From positions 39,354,372 to 39,418,371 of the forward strand of contig CM040089.1 of assembly GCA_022496805.1 (NCBI GenBank): a stretch of DNA of 64,000 nt. The letters run 5' to 3'. This document shows, piece after piece, positions 51,557-62,992 of this stretch (position 1 is the stretch's first letter; every line of letters begins with the position of its first letter). This DNA is from Pohlia nutans (Eukaryota > Streptophyta > Bryopsida > Bryales > Mniaceae). A model generated the notes under the pieces. It was not told the DNA's origin. It ran no database searches and saw only the letters and a program-made list of their open reading frames with translations. A program made the position numbers and the translations under genes.

Positions 51557-53101
51557 ACAATAATCTTATCATTTGAATTGATAATGCAATATAAATTAGT
51601 AACTACATATATTATATGTCATTCTACAATACACTAAAATTTAACAATGTTTGAGAAGTCATTAGTACTCTAAAAGGACTAAAACATGGTCGTAACCAGT
51701 TGTTAATAATGACTAAATGTGTTTATTAAGCACTATAAATGTTCATAATATGTCGCAAAATGTCCTTAATTTTTTCTAATATCTACACAAATTGAAGATA
51801 TGATTTTCTAAGCACTCATCAAGAGTCATTAGATTTGGGCGGGATTGGCTCGTTTTATTGTAAATGCACCCTTAAGCAGTAAAAACAATTTTGATGCATT
51901 CTTGTGTTCGGGGGAAAAACGAAACCCTAGCCGTGGTATTCTGTTGTGTGTGTGAGAGTCGTCTGCAGTGCCTAAGGTTTAGAGAGGCAACAGGAGTTAG
52001 GGTTGCAGTGAGTAGAAACAAGATCTGTGAATCCTAGCTGTAGTATTTGCTGCGTGTAGGGTGTTTTTTTTGCTGATACACAAGGGGGTTTGAGCAGTAA
52101 CTGAGTTAGGGATTGCCTTAAACAGAAGTGTGATGGTGAAGCAGATCTGCGAACCCCAATAGTTGTATAGACATGAAGTAGAGGGTAAATGTAAACCAAA
52201 GGGAGCTAAGAAATTATCCCTTTCACATTAGCAACCATGCAATAGTTCGAACTAAGTGGCTCAAGCTCATAATTTATAGCGCAATTCCAGCAATCGTAAT
52301 TGCAGCACCGGCATAGTGGCGGACCAAGGGTGGAAGAAGGAGATCTGCGAGGAGGGAGCTCGCAGCAATCGGTGGCTCTAGATCGGATCTACCAACGAAG
52401 CAGAGGACAGCTTTTGCAGAAAAAAGGGAATAGAGATCCATTGCAGAGGTAAACGTGCACTCACAAGTGGATTTGGAAAGGGAAATGAGCAATTGATAGA
52501 ATTAGGGTTTTTAGTCAAGTGAAGATGGAAGTGAGCTTGACTATGAATACGTTGTCCCAGTATGAAATAGGACAGTAGAAGCACAAAAAATTGAAAAAAA
52601 ATGGAAAGGGAGTAAGGGGGAATGAGGAACTTGGCTAACAGTGGAAAAAATTTAGATGAGGATCTAAATCATGGAACTACGAAATCCAAGAAACCGTAAG
52701 ATCTGGAACATGATAGAGAAGCCTGAAACAGACTCAGAGAAAAACTAAGGGGCAAAACTGTTAAAGAACAGTTGTTCTCCTTGGAAAAAAGAGAGAGAGG
52801 GAATTTGCAGAAGTTGTTGCATCTCAGATTTGTGAAAAACTTGACTGTGAGTGGAAACCTAGAAACAAATCTCAGACAGTAAAAATCTATATAGGAAGCG
52901 GGAATTACTGATAAGTTGAAAAGGGGATTAGATCGGGGTGGATCAAGAACTGTGTGTAATAGAAAACAAGATCTGAAAGGAAGGGCGCTCAAGTGGGAGG
53001 AGGACTGAGGCAAAGGAAGTCAACAACACCAATTGAAAAGACCAACTAGAGAGCATATCCAAAGAGACTGGAGAGAAGCAACACAGAGGAAGAAACACCA
53101 A
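51557..53101. other. Purine-rich stretch upstream of a decayed retroelement
   Basis: Mostly A/G-rich on the plus strand from about 52200 on, with no exon. It may be the leader of the retroelement whose coding remnants start near 53600, but no 5' LTR matching the 3' LTR candidate at 55812 was found. Confidence 0.3.
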
Positions 53102-53356
53102 GAAGGCCATATTCGTTATATTGAGACGTTTCGAAGCTTTTGAGACAGAATGCTAGTTATTCAAAAATTCATTTAAAAACTAGTAATTGAAACCAAAAAA
53201 ATATAATGCTCAAATAGTGATTCTATAATGAAATTCTAAAGTTGATGTTCTTACCTATTTATAAAAAAATACTAGTAAAGAGATAAAACGGTTCATCTTC
53301 GAGTCGAAGATAAAAATGAGACTGCGAAAAGTGTCAATATAACGAATATGGCCTTC
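53102..53356. mobile_element. MITE family GAAGGCCATATTCGTTATAT, copy 2
   Basis: The ends are GAAGGCCATATTCGTTATAT and its exact complement. Inverted relative to 48005-48260, with the TATCTTCGACTCGAAGATA-like palindrome now near the right end. It interrupts the purine-rich tract. Confidence 0.9.
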
Positions 53357-53613
53357 AAGTGAAGAAACCTAGAAGAAAAATCAATACCCACACTATAATG
53401 GATGGAGACTATCAAGAGTTGGATAAGGGGGAGGCAGCCAGGAAATAAGCAACAGAAAGATTAGTCAGATATGAGCTAAAGAAGCAGAGAGTAGCAGTTG
53501 AAGCAGGAAGAAATATGGGCGGACAGTTGAGCTCATAGGAGAGCATCTCTAAGAGCGCCGTACGAGACTTGATTGACATGGATTTGGTGGGGGAAAACTC
53601 TTCACAATAAACA

Positions 53614-54309
53614 GTGATGGGGACGAGCCAAAAAATGGAGTCAGGTCAAGGAACCTTAGGACCTAGTTTTAAAAGCTGGCATGAGGGAGAAGAAATCAGA
53701 CGGTACGAAGGGCCGGCAGGATCATCAATTCGACCCAATAGGAGAGAATTCTTACTTCCTAAGAAGGAGGAGAATGAGCCGCAGTACTGGCACTCAAACG
53801 TGAGAGTCGTTGAGGTATTGGTCAGACAGCTGGAGGAAGAGAAAAAAAGAGGCAGTAGACCAGGAACTCCCCAATTAGGAGACAAAACTCCTATAGGCCT
53901 AAATGAAACCTTGGAAACATTGAAGGAGAGGTTAGGGAGAATCCGAACGGAAAGAGAAATACAAGCAGGATCACCTCGAGGAACAGCAAGGCAAGGATTT
54001 CAAAGAGCATTTGGGCAGAAGAAGTCCACTGTACAGTTCGAAGAGAACAATCATCGAAGGACTGAGAATGAGGAAGAGGAGGAGGACCTCAAACAATTGG
54101 AAGAGCTGAAAGCAAGAATACAATAAAGGAAGGAAGAACGAAGGAAACAAGCTACAGAAGATCAGTACAGGCTCCTCCGCCAGTTAGCAGCGCATCGCCC
54201 TGATCCAAACATTACCGCACCATCTCCGGCACCCCCAGCTCATCCACGTCGCACTTCTCTACCCGACGTCACCGTACCAAGCCCTCTTTCGAGAACCGAC
54301 CCGCGTTGA
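53614..54309 (+). pseudogene. Retroelement structural ORF remnant 1 (charged, coiled-coil-like)
   Basis: A 170-codon frame (MMGTSQKMESGQG start) ends in TAA at 54124-54126. The same frame then continues open to TGA at 54307-54309 with similar Lys/Glu/Arg-rich, then Pro-rich, composition. It is likely one broken reading frame. Its last part is strongly acidic and heptad-like (NEEEEEDLKQLEELKARIQ). No protease, reverse transcriptase or integrase motif is present. I regard it as a gag-like or accessory protein of a non-autonomous LTR element; the family is not recognised. Confidence 0.45.
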
Positions 54310-54331
54310 CGCTTGTTGTTGACCACTGGCA

Positions 54332-55746
54332 TTGAACGCGCCATACACCGGACCCGGCAGTCGTACTCGCGCACGGACCCAGAACGACCCCTCTCCATCG
54401 GTACCCAAGAGGAAGCCCGATACCTCTACGTACATGATGGCCGACTTAGCACTACAAGAATTCGGCAGAGGTCGACCCCGTCAGAGACGGTCATCACCGA
54501 CACCGCGAAGAGACGACTCTTCCTCAACACAACCCTCGACATCCGGGCCTGCACCTCCAGCCGTCAACCAACCAACCACGAAGCCGGCCGCCTCACATTC
54601 CTCCGACGTACGCGAAGTATCTGCACCCCAAAATCCTCCACCAACACTGGCTCCACCAGCGGTCCCCACTCCCGAGGCCACACCAACCCCCGACATCCCG
54701 AACCCGCCAACTCCAGCATCCGTTCCGACACCGCCGGTACCGACTCTTGCCACCAATACTCCGGCAGTCACTAGGACAACCGGCCTGCAAGCACCACCGA
54801 GCACACCCGGGTCAACTCCGGCTTCGTTGACCCAGCCTACCCGGCTACCGAACATCGACTTACCGGACCTCTTTTATCAGTTACCCCGAACCCTACAGCA
54901 GAACGTCGCCGTCATTCGTTCCACCACAGGTAATCTCTTAAACCTCATACAACGAGTGTCGGAACAAGTCCAGCCCGCCCTCGACACGCAAAGGAGAGAA
55001 GAGGCTCTCCAAAACGTGGTCACCACCGTAGAACGGAGGGTTACCGAGTTAGTAGGATAGTTAACGACGGCCAAGGCGAACCTTTGACAGAGCAGAACCG
55101 CCGCAGTCCGCCTGCGGACCAAACATGATCACTACCGAACCGAGTCCCGAGCCGCTACCGAACAAGCCAGGGAACAGCGGACCACCATTTCTCTTCTGAC
55201 AGCCGAACGCGACCGGGCAGTAGGGCTCACTGTGACCAACAACGACATAATCACGACCCTTCGCCAGCAACTCGAAGAGCAGACCACCCAAAACGCGCAA
55301 CTTTCATTAGAGATGGCAGCCACAGCTACCAAGATCGAGGCTGTCAGAGACGAATCCAGCCAATACGCATTTGCATTGGCCCAAGCTTACCAATTGATCC
55401 AACGCTACCGGCCGAGAGGCATTTCCGACCTGGGAGACAGACAATGCCAACCAATCTCCTCCAAGCACTCCAGACACCAACATTCTGACCCCGGAAGCAA
55501 GTCCTGTCCAAGCCCCCAGCCTACCGGGAGACGGCTTCAACTCACTTTTTTAGCAGTCATTTTCGAGCAACCTACTCAGCCCATCAACTGCCCACCGAAG
55601 TACTATACGACTGGAGGAATCCGAGGACACACCCGGGGCACCACACCACCCAACCTCGGTAACCGTCAACACATCCGAATCCAAAGACGACATCTTTGCC
55701 CGCTCGCCCCGCGTTTCCCGCCGCCTTCGTGCCCTATCCGGTAGAT
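54332..55746 (+). pseudogene. Retroelement structural ORF remnant 2 (Pro/Thr-rich then coiled coil)
   Basis: The frame from MNAPYTGPGSRTR runs through a long Pro/Thr/Ser-rich region and a conserved-looking LPNIDLPDLFYQLPRTLQQN block to TAG at 55058-55060. It then continues in frame (second stop TGA at 55085-55087) through a coiled coil (TLRQQLEEQTTQNAQLSLEM). After an apparent frameshift near 55415 it reaches a stop at 55744-55746, about 50 bp before the purine tract of the candidate 3' LTR. GC content is well above the surroundings. It is a decayed retroelement protein of unknown family, not a host gene. Confidence 0.5.
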
Positions 55747-55798
55747 AGACAGTCAGACCTTCCTCAATTTTTACAAGTTCCAGGAGTGAACTTGGTTT

Positions 55799-56340
55799 AG
55801 AGAGGGAATAGTGTTAACAATAAATTAGTAACTACCGGTAGTTTATCGATCTGGGTTTTTTACTACTCCAGTAATTTTCCAAGTTACCACAGAAAGTAGA
55901 TCCAGGAAAACCTTTTTTACCGATCTGACAGTTAGGTCAGATCGGGTTGTACTTTGTATATAAGCAATAGAGCCAAACACATTGGCAAGGGCACATTTTT
56001 TCGAACACTAGTGTCAAGATTATTTCTATTGATGAAGTTTTCTTTCTGGTCTTCACCCCTTCCGAGTACTACTTCCTCGGTATTCGCTTATTTGCTCTCT
56101 TGACTATCTGATTTGAAGTTCGTACTAGCTACCGAGTAGAGATCGGTAATAGTTATAGTGTTGAATTCCGACCTTCGTGGAGTTAATCTAGGAAACTTTC
56201 TGTCAAACTCTCCCTTAGTTCTACTTTCTCGGTATTAAGATACCGGACTGTTGTAGAGGAAGGGTAGCTACCACAGCTCTGCCCGAGTACTTAGGAATGC
56301 AGTACACTGAGGGTTATAACTGTAGGAGATATATTATGGT
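55799..56340 (+). mobile_element. Candidate polypurine tract and 3' LTR
   Basis: AGAGAGGGAATAG (55799-55811) directly precedes TGTTAACAATAAAT, a plausible LTR start. About 145 bp further is a promoter-like TTTGTATATAAGCAATAG. The right boundary is uncertain and no second LTR lies in the window, so this is either a solo 3' end of a truncated element or a chance resemblance. Confidence 0.45.
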
Positions 56341-56559
56341 AGTTTCTTGAAGCTCAGGCCTTAGGCTTATAATATACAATATTATCCTCGGATATATAAT
56401 CGTCATGTTTTCTTACCTCTCTATTACTAATAAACTATTAAAAAAGTCAATCATTTTCCTCCACACATGTGTACAGATGAAGTGCAAATCATCTCCACCA
56501 TCCCTAAAATCCTAAATAGTTTGGAAGGTAATATACGGACATACTATAGAATGACATAA

Positions 56560-56745
56560 CGGGCAGTCCTTCCAGTCAACGAGAGGTTGTCCAGTGGACG
56601 GAAAGGCCCTCGAATCCAAAACTACCGTCCACTAGACGGTCAGAGCGTCTAGTATCCAGATAGAGCGTCCAGCCCACGTCGACGCTGTCGAGTAGACGGG
56701 CGGGCTGTCCAATCGACAGTCCGGCTAGCCAGACGGCCTTCAACG
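56560..56745. repeat. Cluster of short GTC(C)A/GACGG repeats
   Basis: Over about 180 bp, motifs of the type GTCCA, TAGACGG and CGTCTAG recur in both orientations, including the palindrome ACCGTCCACTAGACGGT. The pattern is GC-rich inside AT-rich DNA. Function unknown. Confidence 0.55.
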
Positions 56746-57270
56746 AAATTCATCCAAGAAATTTACTGTCAGGTAAAACAGAAAAAATAAAAAGTAAATC
56801 AAAAATTTTGAAATTTACGTTGATGTCAGGATCTAGACGCGATACCGACACGTCGCGACAGACGCATCACGACATAACGACGGTAATTCTCCGCGTCACG
56901 TCGGTATAGACAACCCTAACTGCCAATGCTCATAGCCAAGCTCATGAAGACAATGACCCTGGATGCAGATAACCTGCCAATTATGAAAATTAAAGGGGGA
57001 TTTCATAAATTGCTCTATTATGTTATGCAGCAGGTGATTGTGTGATAGAATCTTATGTTGTCACTACCAGAACAAATGTGTTACAATACGAGAGGCTACA
57101 CATTCAAGATTTATTTTCCATAATTTATTGACTTCCATTTTGATTCCCACTTCTCTTCATTTAAGTGTTGCATCACACAACTTCTTACAATTTGATTCAA
57201 AAAGTGCTACTTGTATGTAGTAGGTTATAACATAACCGGATTGGGACTACCATTCCTAACCAGTTGGAGA

Positions 57271-57950
57271 ATGGCTTGATATGGGTACCACTTTTACGCC
57301 TCTCACATAGTAGGGGTAGTCACACCACCTCGGAGAATGAAAATTTCTCTGAGAATGAAAAGTTGTTGAGGATTCTCAGGAGCCAATCAGGGGACGTTAT
57401 TCATGGAAGTGCTGTGACACCCCTTTGGGGCTGTTTCTGGCATGGAGAATGAATCTCTGAGAAGTATTTACTAAATCTGCTAACTGTACCGGCACTGAAG
57501 TCGGCAGCAACAAGAAATTGCAGATAAAAAATCGAAGAGAAGTAAAAGCGCAGCTGCGGAGAGGTGAAAGACGGGAGCGGAAGATTAAATTTTCATTCTC
57601 GGAGAATGGAGAATGCCGCTTCTTCACCTCTAGAGGAGAAGAAGCGGCATTCTCCATTCTCCAAGAATGAATCTCCCCCTCCGCCAAACAACCAATCGCG
57701 CCTCGCCACGTGCCCATTCTCGGAGAATAAAAGCGGACTCGGAAGTGGTGTGACTACCCCTAGTGTGACTTATGTTTAACTCATTTTATGTGTGCTAGAA
57801 ATTTCGTCTTTAACACCATGTATTAATATAGTTGTACCCATGGTGTCTATAACACCTCTAATTTTTGTAATTTTCCAATGTTTTTTCCTTAACAAAAAGA
57901 TATTTCTCGAAAACCACACTATTTTGGGAGGGGTACCCATATCAGGCCAT
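57271..57950. mobile_element. ATGGCYTGATATGGGTA family, copy 2, carrying a nested element
   Basis: The ends are ATGGCTTGATATGGGTACCA and, inverted, ATGGCCTGATATGGGTACCC. Where the other copies read CACATAGTGTGAC, this copy has a 448-bp insertion (57313-57760). Confidence 0.9.
57313..57760. mobile_element. Nested element with perfect 16-bp termini and internal palindrome
   Basis: It begins GGGGTAGTCACACCAC and ends with the exact complement. TAG occurs at both junctions (with two extra bases at the left) and once in the empty site, so a 3-bp duplication is likely. A near-perfect palindrome centred on CTCTAGAG at about 57631 spans some 70-75 bp (arms GAGAATGGAGAATGCCGCTT). TCTCGGAGAATG recurs several times. 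Confidence 0.85.
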
Positions 57951-58412
57951 TACCCAGTTATGTAGTCAATACAAGCTTCGACAAAATAATTATATAGATA
58001 CCAACCTCACCTGAAGGCAATCAAAAATGGAATTAAATGAAAGATTCTGATTTCCAATAACCCTGTTTCAAACCAATCCAAAACTTCAAAACCATTAAAA
58101 AAATTGTCCATATGGCACAATCTCAGCAGTTATCATTGAAACGTGGAATTTCTTTAAAAAAAACTCTGAAGCTAGAAATTCCTAAACTGAACAGCAGGTG
58201 ACCGACGAGCTGAGCTTCCACTGCTGTGACCGAAACTGACAGTGCGGCCGACGAAATCGGCAACAAGTCAGAGTGAGACGTGGCGCTCCACGTATACTTG
58301 GGACAGTTGGGGAACCATTTAGGAAAGTTAGGGAACCTGGAATGCGAGTTAATGAGATGTATTGGCACTTGGGATAAGGCCGAACAGCGGCGGTGACCTC
58401 CCTGCAGGTGGA
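57951..58412. other. ICL-B upstream region
   Basis: No exon was recognised. The region leads into the candidate TATA box of ICL-B. The 100-codon minus-strand frame at 58123-58425 has no known domain. Confidence 0.45.
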
Positions 58413-58419
58413 TATAAAA
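58413..58419 (+). promoter_or_regulatory. Likely TATA box of ICL-B
   Basis: GATATAAAACC, about 480 bp upstream of the ATG. Downstream, CCTAAG/GTAGCT (about 58530) and TTTGTGCAG (ending about 58884) are consistent with a 5' UTR intron, mirroring copy A. Confidence 0.6.
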
Positions 58420-58894
58420 CCACAAACCTGCCCTCGCTTTGCAGTATTATATTCACTTCACTGCTCCAGCCTCTGGAGTACGTGCGTACATTTGTTCAGA
58501 TTCAGCCAGTGGCGTGAAGGTCTCTCCTAAGGTAGCTTCATTTCTTTTATTCCTGCAATGCTGATAGTCGATCTGATACAGTGATTTCTAGCTCCAAGGT
58601 TCTATGTTTAGGGAGGGAAAAACTTTGTTCAGTCCAAAGAACAAGCAATTTAGCAACTGCACTGTGATGATCTGCATATTGACTTCGATCAGCTCGCCAG
58701 TCACTTCTGCCTCCATTCATTTGCATATTTGGGTTATAAGTCTTGTATGAAAGTAGAATGCATGTACTGTACAGTGGATTTAATTCATGAGAGACTTCGG
58801 ATCTAGCAGCTGTTGTTAGTTTACAGGAAACGATTGCTCGACTTATGAAAATTGACACGGTACAAGGGGTGTGGTGTTTGTGCAGTACGAAATC

Positions 58895-61174
58895 ATGGCG
58901 GTCTACAACAAGGGTGCTGCTCTGCAGGTGACTATCACGTTTGATCTTCGCGTTCTGCCTCATACTACATTTTACAACTGTTTATTATAATATCCTTTCA
59001 GCGGAATCAAAGGAAAACTTGAACCACTGTATGAGTAGTCATTTTGAATGACCATCTGGGTAGATCTGAATTTCAGTTCTTGGATTCGCTAAAAGGTTCA
59101 CCGATCTGAATCTCGATATATAAACTGATCACTGGTATATGATTTGGTCTTTATGTATTTTGCTTTAAATGTTAGAATTTTGATGATGATTGTCTGATAT
59201 GTATTATGGCCGGGTTGATGGTTTCCTGCTGTAGTTCGTGAACGAGGAGGAGGAGCTGTTTGAACGGCAGGTGGCGGAGGTGGAGCGATGGTGGCAGTCG
59301 GAGCGATTCCGACTCACCAAGCGCTCGTACACGGCGCGCGACGTGTGCCGCCTGCGCGGCACGCTGCCCGTGCACTACCCGTCCAGCGACCAGGCCAAGA
59401 AGCTGTGGGGCATCCTCAAGGCTCACCAGGCCAACCGCGGCTGCTCGCGCACGTTTGGCGCGCTCGACCCCGTGCAGGTGGCGCAGATGGCCAAGTACCT
59501 AGACACCATCTACGTCTCCGGCTGGCAGTGTGCGTCCACGGCCGCCACGTCCAACGAGCCCGGCCCCGACCTCGCCGACTACCCCATGGACACCGTGCCA
59601 AACAAGGTGGAGCACCTATTCATGGCGCAGCAGTTCCACGACCGCAAGCAGCGCGAGGCGCGCCTCGCCATGACCAAGGAGCAGCGCCTCAACACGCCCT
59701 ACGTCGACTTCCTGGCGCCGCTCATCGCCGACGCCGACACGGGCTTCGGCGGCACCACCGCCACCGTCAAGCTGGCCAAGATGTTCGTCGAGCGCGGCGC
59801 CGCCGGCATCCACATGGAGGACCAGGCGTCCGTCACCAAGAAGTGCGGCCACATGGGCGGCAAGGTGCTGGTGGCCACCTCCGAGCACATCAACCGCCTG
59901 GTGGCGGCGCGCCTGCAGTTCGACATCATGGGCGTGGAGCAGATCCTGGTGGCTCGGACGGACTCGGGCGCCGCCACGCTCATCCAGTCCAACATCGACC
60001 CGCGCGACCACTCCTTCATCCTGGGCGCCTCCAACCCCGCCGTGCGCGACTTCCCGCTGGTGCAGGCCATGAGCGAGGCCGCGGCGGCGGGGCTGTCGGG
60101 CGCGGCGCTGCAGGCCGTGGAGGACAAGTGGCTGGCGGAGGCCAACATCCGCGTCTTCTCGGACGTGGTGGCGGACCGGATCCGCGCGCTGAACTTGGCG
60201 CCCCGGGAGAAGGAGGCGCGGCTGCGGGAGTTCTCGAGCCGGGCCGGGAGCGCGTCGCTGGTGGAGGCCAGGAAGCTGGCGGCCAAGGCGGGCGTGGAGG
60301 ACGTGTTTTTCGACTGGGACCTGCCGCGCACGCGAGAGGGGTACTACCGGTTCGACGGCGGCATCCGCGCGTGCATCGCGCGCGGGATCGCGTTCGCGCC
60401 GCACTGCGACCTGCTGTGGATGGAGACGGCGAAGCCGGACATCAATGAGGCGCGCGAGTTCGCGGAGGGCGTGAAGGCGGTGCACCCGGAGATGATGCTG
60501 GCGTACAACCTGTCGCCGTCGTTCAACTGGGACGCGGCGGGCATGAACGAGGCGCAGATGCAGAGCTACATCCCGGACCTGGCCAGGATGGGGTTCTGCT
60601 GGCAGTTCATCACGCTGGCGGGGTTCCACTCCAACGCGCTGGTGGTGGACACGTTCGCGCGCGACTTCGCACAGCGCGGCATGCTGGCGTACGTGCAGGA
60701 CATCCAGCGCCAGGAGCGCACGCACGGCGTGGAGACGCTGGCGCACCAGACGTGGTCCGGCGCCAACTACTACGACCAGCTGCTGAAGACCGTCACGGGC
60801 GGCGTCTCGTCCACCGCCGCCATGGGCCACGGTACGCATTCATGCACCACCACGGGTCAATAAAAGTCTCAATCACACAGTTCACCGTCGTCTTCCAGAA
60901 TTCAATCACATGTAAGTTCTCCATTAATGAATTCGACTGCATGTATGCATGCATGCATGACAGCGTGAGCCTTGATCCTGATCAAAATACGAGCCCGAAT
61001 CATCGCTACCCCTAGCTGGTAACCCAATTGCGTAGCGTTCATTTTTGTTCATTGTTTATTGAGGATCGTGTGTACTGAATTGTTACATTGTTGTAAATGT
61101 GATCAGGTGTGACGGAGTCTCAGTTCGGTGAAAGTCCCGTGGGTGCCGATATGTACGCCAAGTCCAAGTTGTAG
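58895..61174 (+). CDS. ICL: Isocitrate lyase, copy B
   Basis: Glyoxylate-cycle enzyme in the peroxisome/glyoxysome. Exons 58895-58927, 59235-60831 and 61107-61174 give 1698 nt and 565 residues. Structure, phases and the 1597-bp length of the central exon are identical to copy A. It has the same KKCGHMGGK catalytic motif and the same AKSKL C-terminal peroxisomal signal. Protein differences are few and placed at the ends: exon 1 [10 protein letters not shown] versus [12 protein letters not shown] versus YASS and GILKA versus RILKA early in exon 2, and a different exon 3 ([15 protein letters not shown] versus [16 protein letters not shown], one residue shorter). The genes are head-to-head, about 12.8 kb apart. 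Both look intact, so both could be expressed under different promoters. Confidence 0.96.
59170..60985 (+). repeat. ICL inverted repeat, right arm (partner 44080-45890)
   Basis: Same extent as the left arm: part of intron 1, all of exon 2, about 150 bp of intron 2. Silent differences seen include CTAGAC/CTGGAC, TGTGCG/TGCGCG, CCAAAC/CCCAAC and CTATTC/CTGTTC, all before about 59630, then essentially none until CTGAAG/CTCAAG near 60786. Confidence 0.9.
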
Positions 61175-61646
61175 AAACTGAGCCATTTTTTCTCTCGGCT
61201 GCCGAAGCTAGATTGCTTCTCATGAATCATATATTTAGTACACAATATTACTGGAGCAGTTGGCTGGCATGTCTGTCTTCTGTGACAGTTTTTTTGTTTT
61301 TTCAATTTTTAAATTGGCTGAGGGTTGATACCGTATGTGGGACGCAAAGTTTCCTGGTATTGCCTCGGACTAATTCATTTTGCAGCTCGTATCGGTCGAG
61401 CTGTAGATTCTTCGGAGGTGATATATCGTAGTTAAGACTATTATAATAGTCACGATTGTGAAGGTGTTGTGAAAGCTTCAACGCTTTGTTGAAATATATA
61501 TTTTGCTCAATAAAGCCCAATGGTGAGAGACTTAAATAAAATCGGTATTGGAGATTTGTCTATCGAATTGTTTCTGCATGAGGAGATTGTAATGTCTACG
61601 TATTCTCCTCAGTAGTCGTTTACATATTTGATCATAATGTGTATGT
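61175..61646. other. ICL-B 3' region
   Basis: Expected to contain the ICL-B 3' UTR and polyadenylation site. AATAAA-like words are present but a specific site cannot be assigned. No further exon. Confidence 0.45.
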
Positions 61647-61800
61647 ATCACCTCTTTAATATCACATCCACAGTTCTCTCATTTAAGTCTAGGGAATGTA
61701 TAGTACATAATCAGTTCAAAGCTCTCTTTGCAATTTTAGTATCACACTCTCTTACGTCATAAGTTACATACATATACATATGTGATAACAAGGAGCTTAA
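61647..61800. repeat. Dispersed repeat, inverted partner at about 13105-13250
   Basis: TTTAATATCACATCCAC and ACATATGTGATAACAAGGAG are the reverse complements of blocks at 13105-13250. The ends are not resolved. Confidence 0.5.
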
Positions 61801-62722
61801 GAATTGTAAAAGGGACTGTAAACTATCTTCTTGACTGTAACCCCAAGTTTTTCACTTTCACATGCAACACTATACTGTCACAATAATGTTACAAAATTCC
61901 ATTTAAGCGCAGGTAAGTTAGGTTCCTAGATTGACATTAGATGAAACACAATTTTGCCCCGAATTTTGTGCAGATTCAAGTAACTGGCCGCTGGAGCTGC
62001 TCTTACAAGTTACAACATGAAATGTCTGAGAGTCACCAGGTCAACGGATTGCTACCCTACGTCATGGTAAATCAATTAAGACCTAGAGTGACTTGGACCT
62101 CGGAAAATCTGACATGGAAATTCAATTTCGAATATGTCCAGGCACACATCGATCATACCGTGATTCAGAATCACAGTAAGTTAGGGTGAAGTGAACCATG
62201 CATCTGATTGTGCATACGATTGTGGAGTCCAAGTGCATGATGAGGCGAATGAGAACTACTGAGACCGCTCGATCAGACTTCTGCATCTTCCCAGTGAGTG
62301 AGATGCTCACACGTGATGTGGGCTTTCAGTTGGAACTGCAAATTAATTAATTCACAAGTGAGGCAACTGTGTGGAACTCTAAATTTGACCAATGCCGGCG
62401 GGGACGTGATGTGGTCCCCAAAGGGGGGGCGTGAGTGATCGAAGTACTGTACGCGAGTGGTCCCGGCGCCATCTGTCAAGCTTTCCTGAGAGAAAATTTT
62501 AATTAGTTGAGTGAGGATGCACATGGTTCGATGTTATCTGTTCAGGATGCTCATCACCGCCACCGTTTCCGGGCTTTTCATTTCCCTCACCCGCCCCTAC
62601 TGTACTGTACAACGGTGACGTATCTTACTGCGGTGAAAGTGGGAGCACGTTTGATGGTTCCTCCTTTTTCTCATCTTTCTGCACTTTTCTGATTTTGAAG
62701 CGGCATAGCTTTTATTTGTCTG
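61801..62722. other. Intergenic, nothing recognised
   Basis: No supportable exon or repeat terminus. Short frames at 61941-62189 and 62273-62524 are unassigned. Confidence 0.4.
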
Positions 62723-62896
62723 CATGACATTCAGTTAGTAGCATGCACTGTCCCTGCCTTGGCTCTACAGTAGATGGTGTGGAATATTCCACACCCAATA
62801 GTACTTCATCAGTAGCTAAGTGGACAGGTGGAGGCTTAAGGTAATGAGCAGAGTGCATGAAGGAAGGCAGTGGGCATGAAGGCTTTACTGTGTAAG
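62723..62896. mobile_element. MITE family CATAACATTCAGTAGC, copy D (diverged ends)
   Basis: The interior matches copy A closely, including GGTGTGGAATATTCCACACC. The termini have decayed (CATGACATTCAGTTAGTAGC; GGCTTTACTGTGTAAG). Confidence 0.8.
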
Positions 62897-62992
62897 TTAA
62901 TTGGAGAGACTCATTTACCCTCAATAGTCATACTGTAACCTATTGTGCCTTTTTTAGGACAGGCTTCCATGTGAGCACCAGGCAAACACTAT

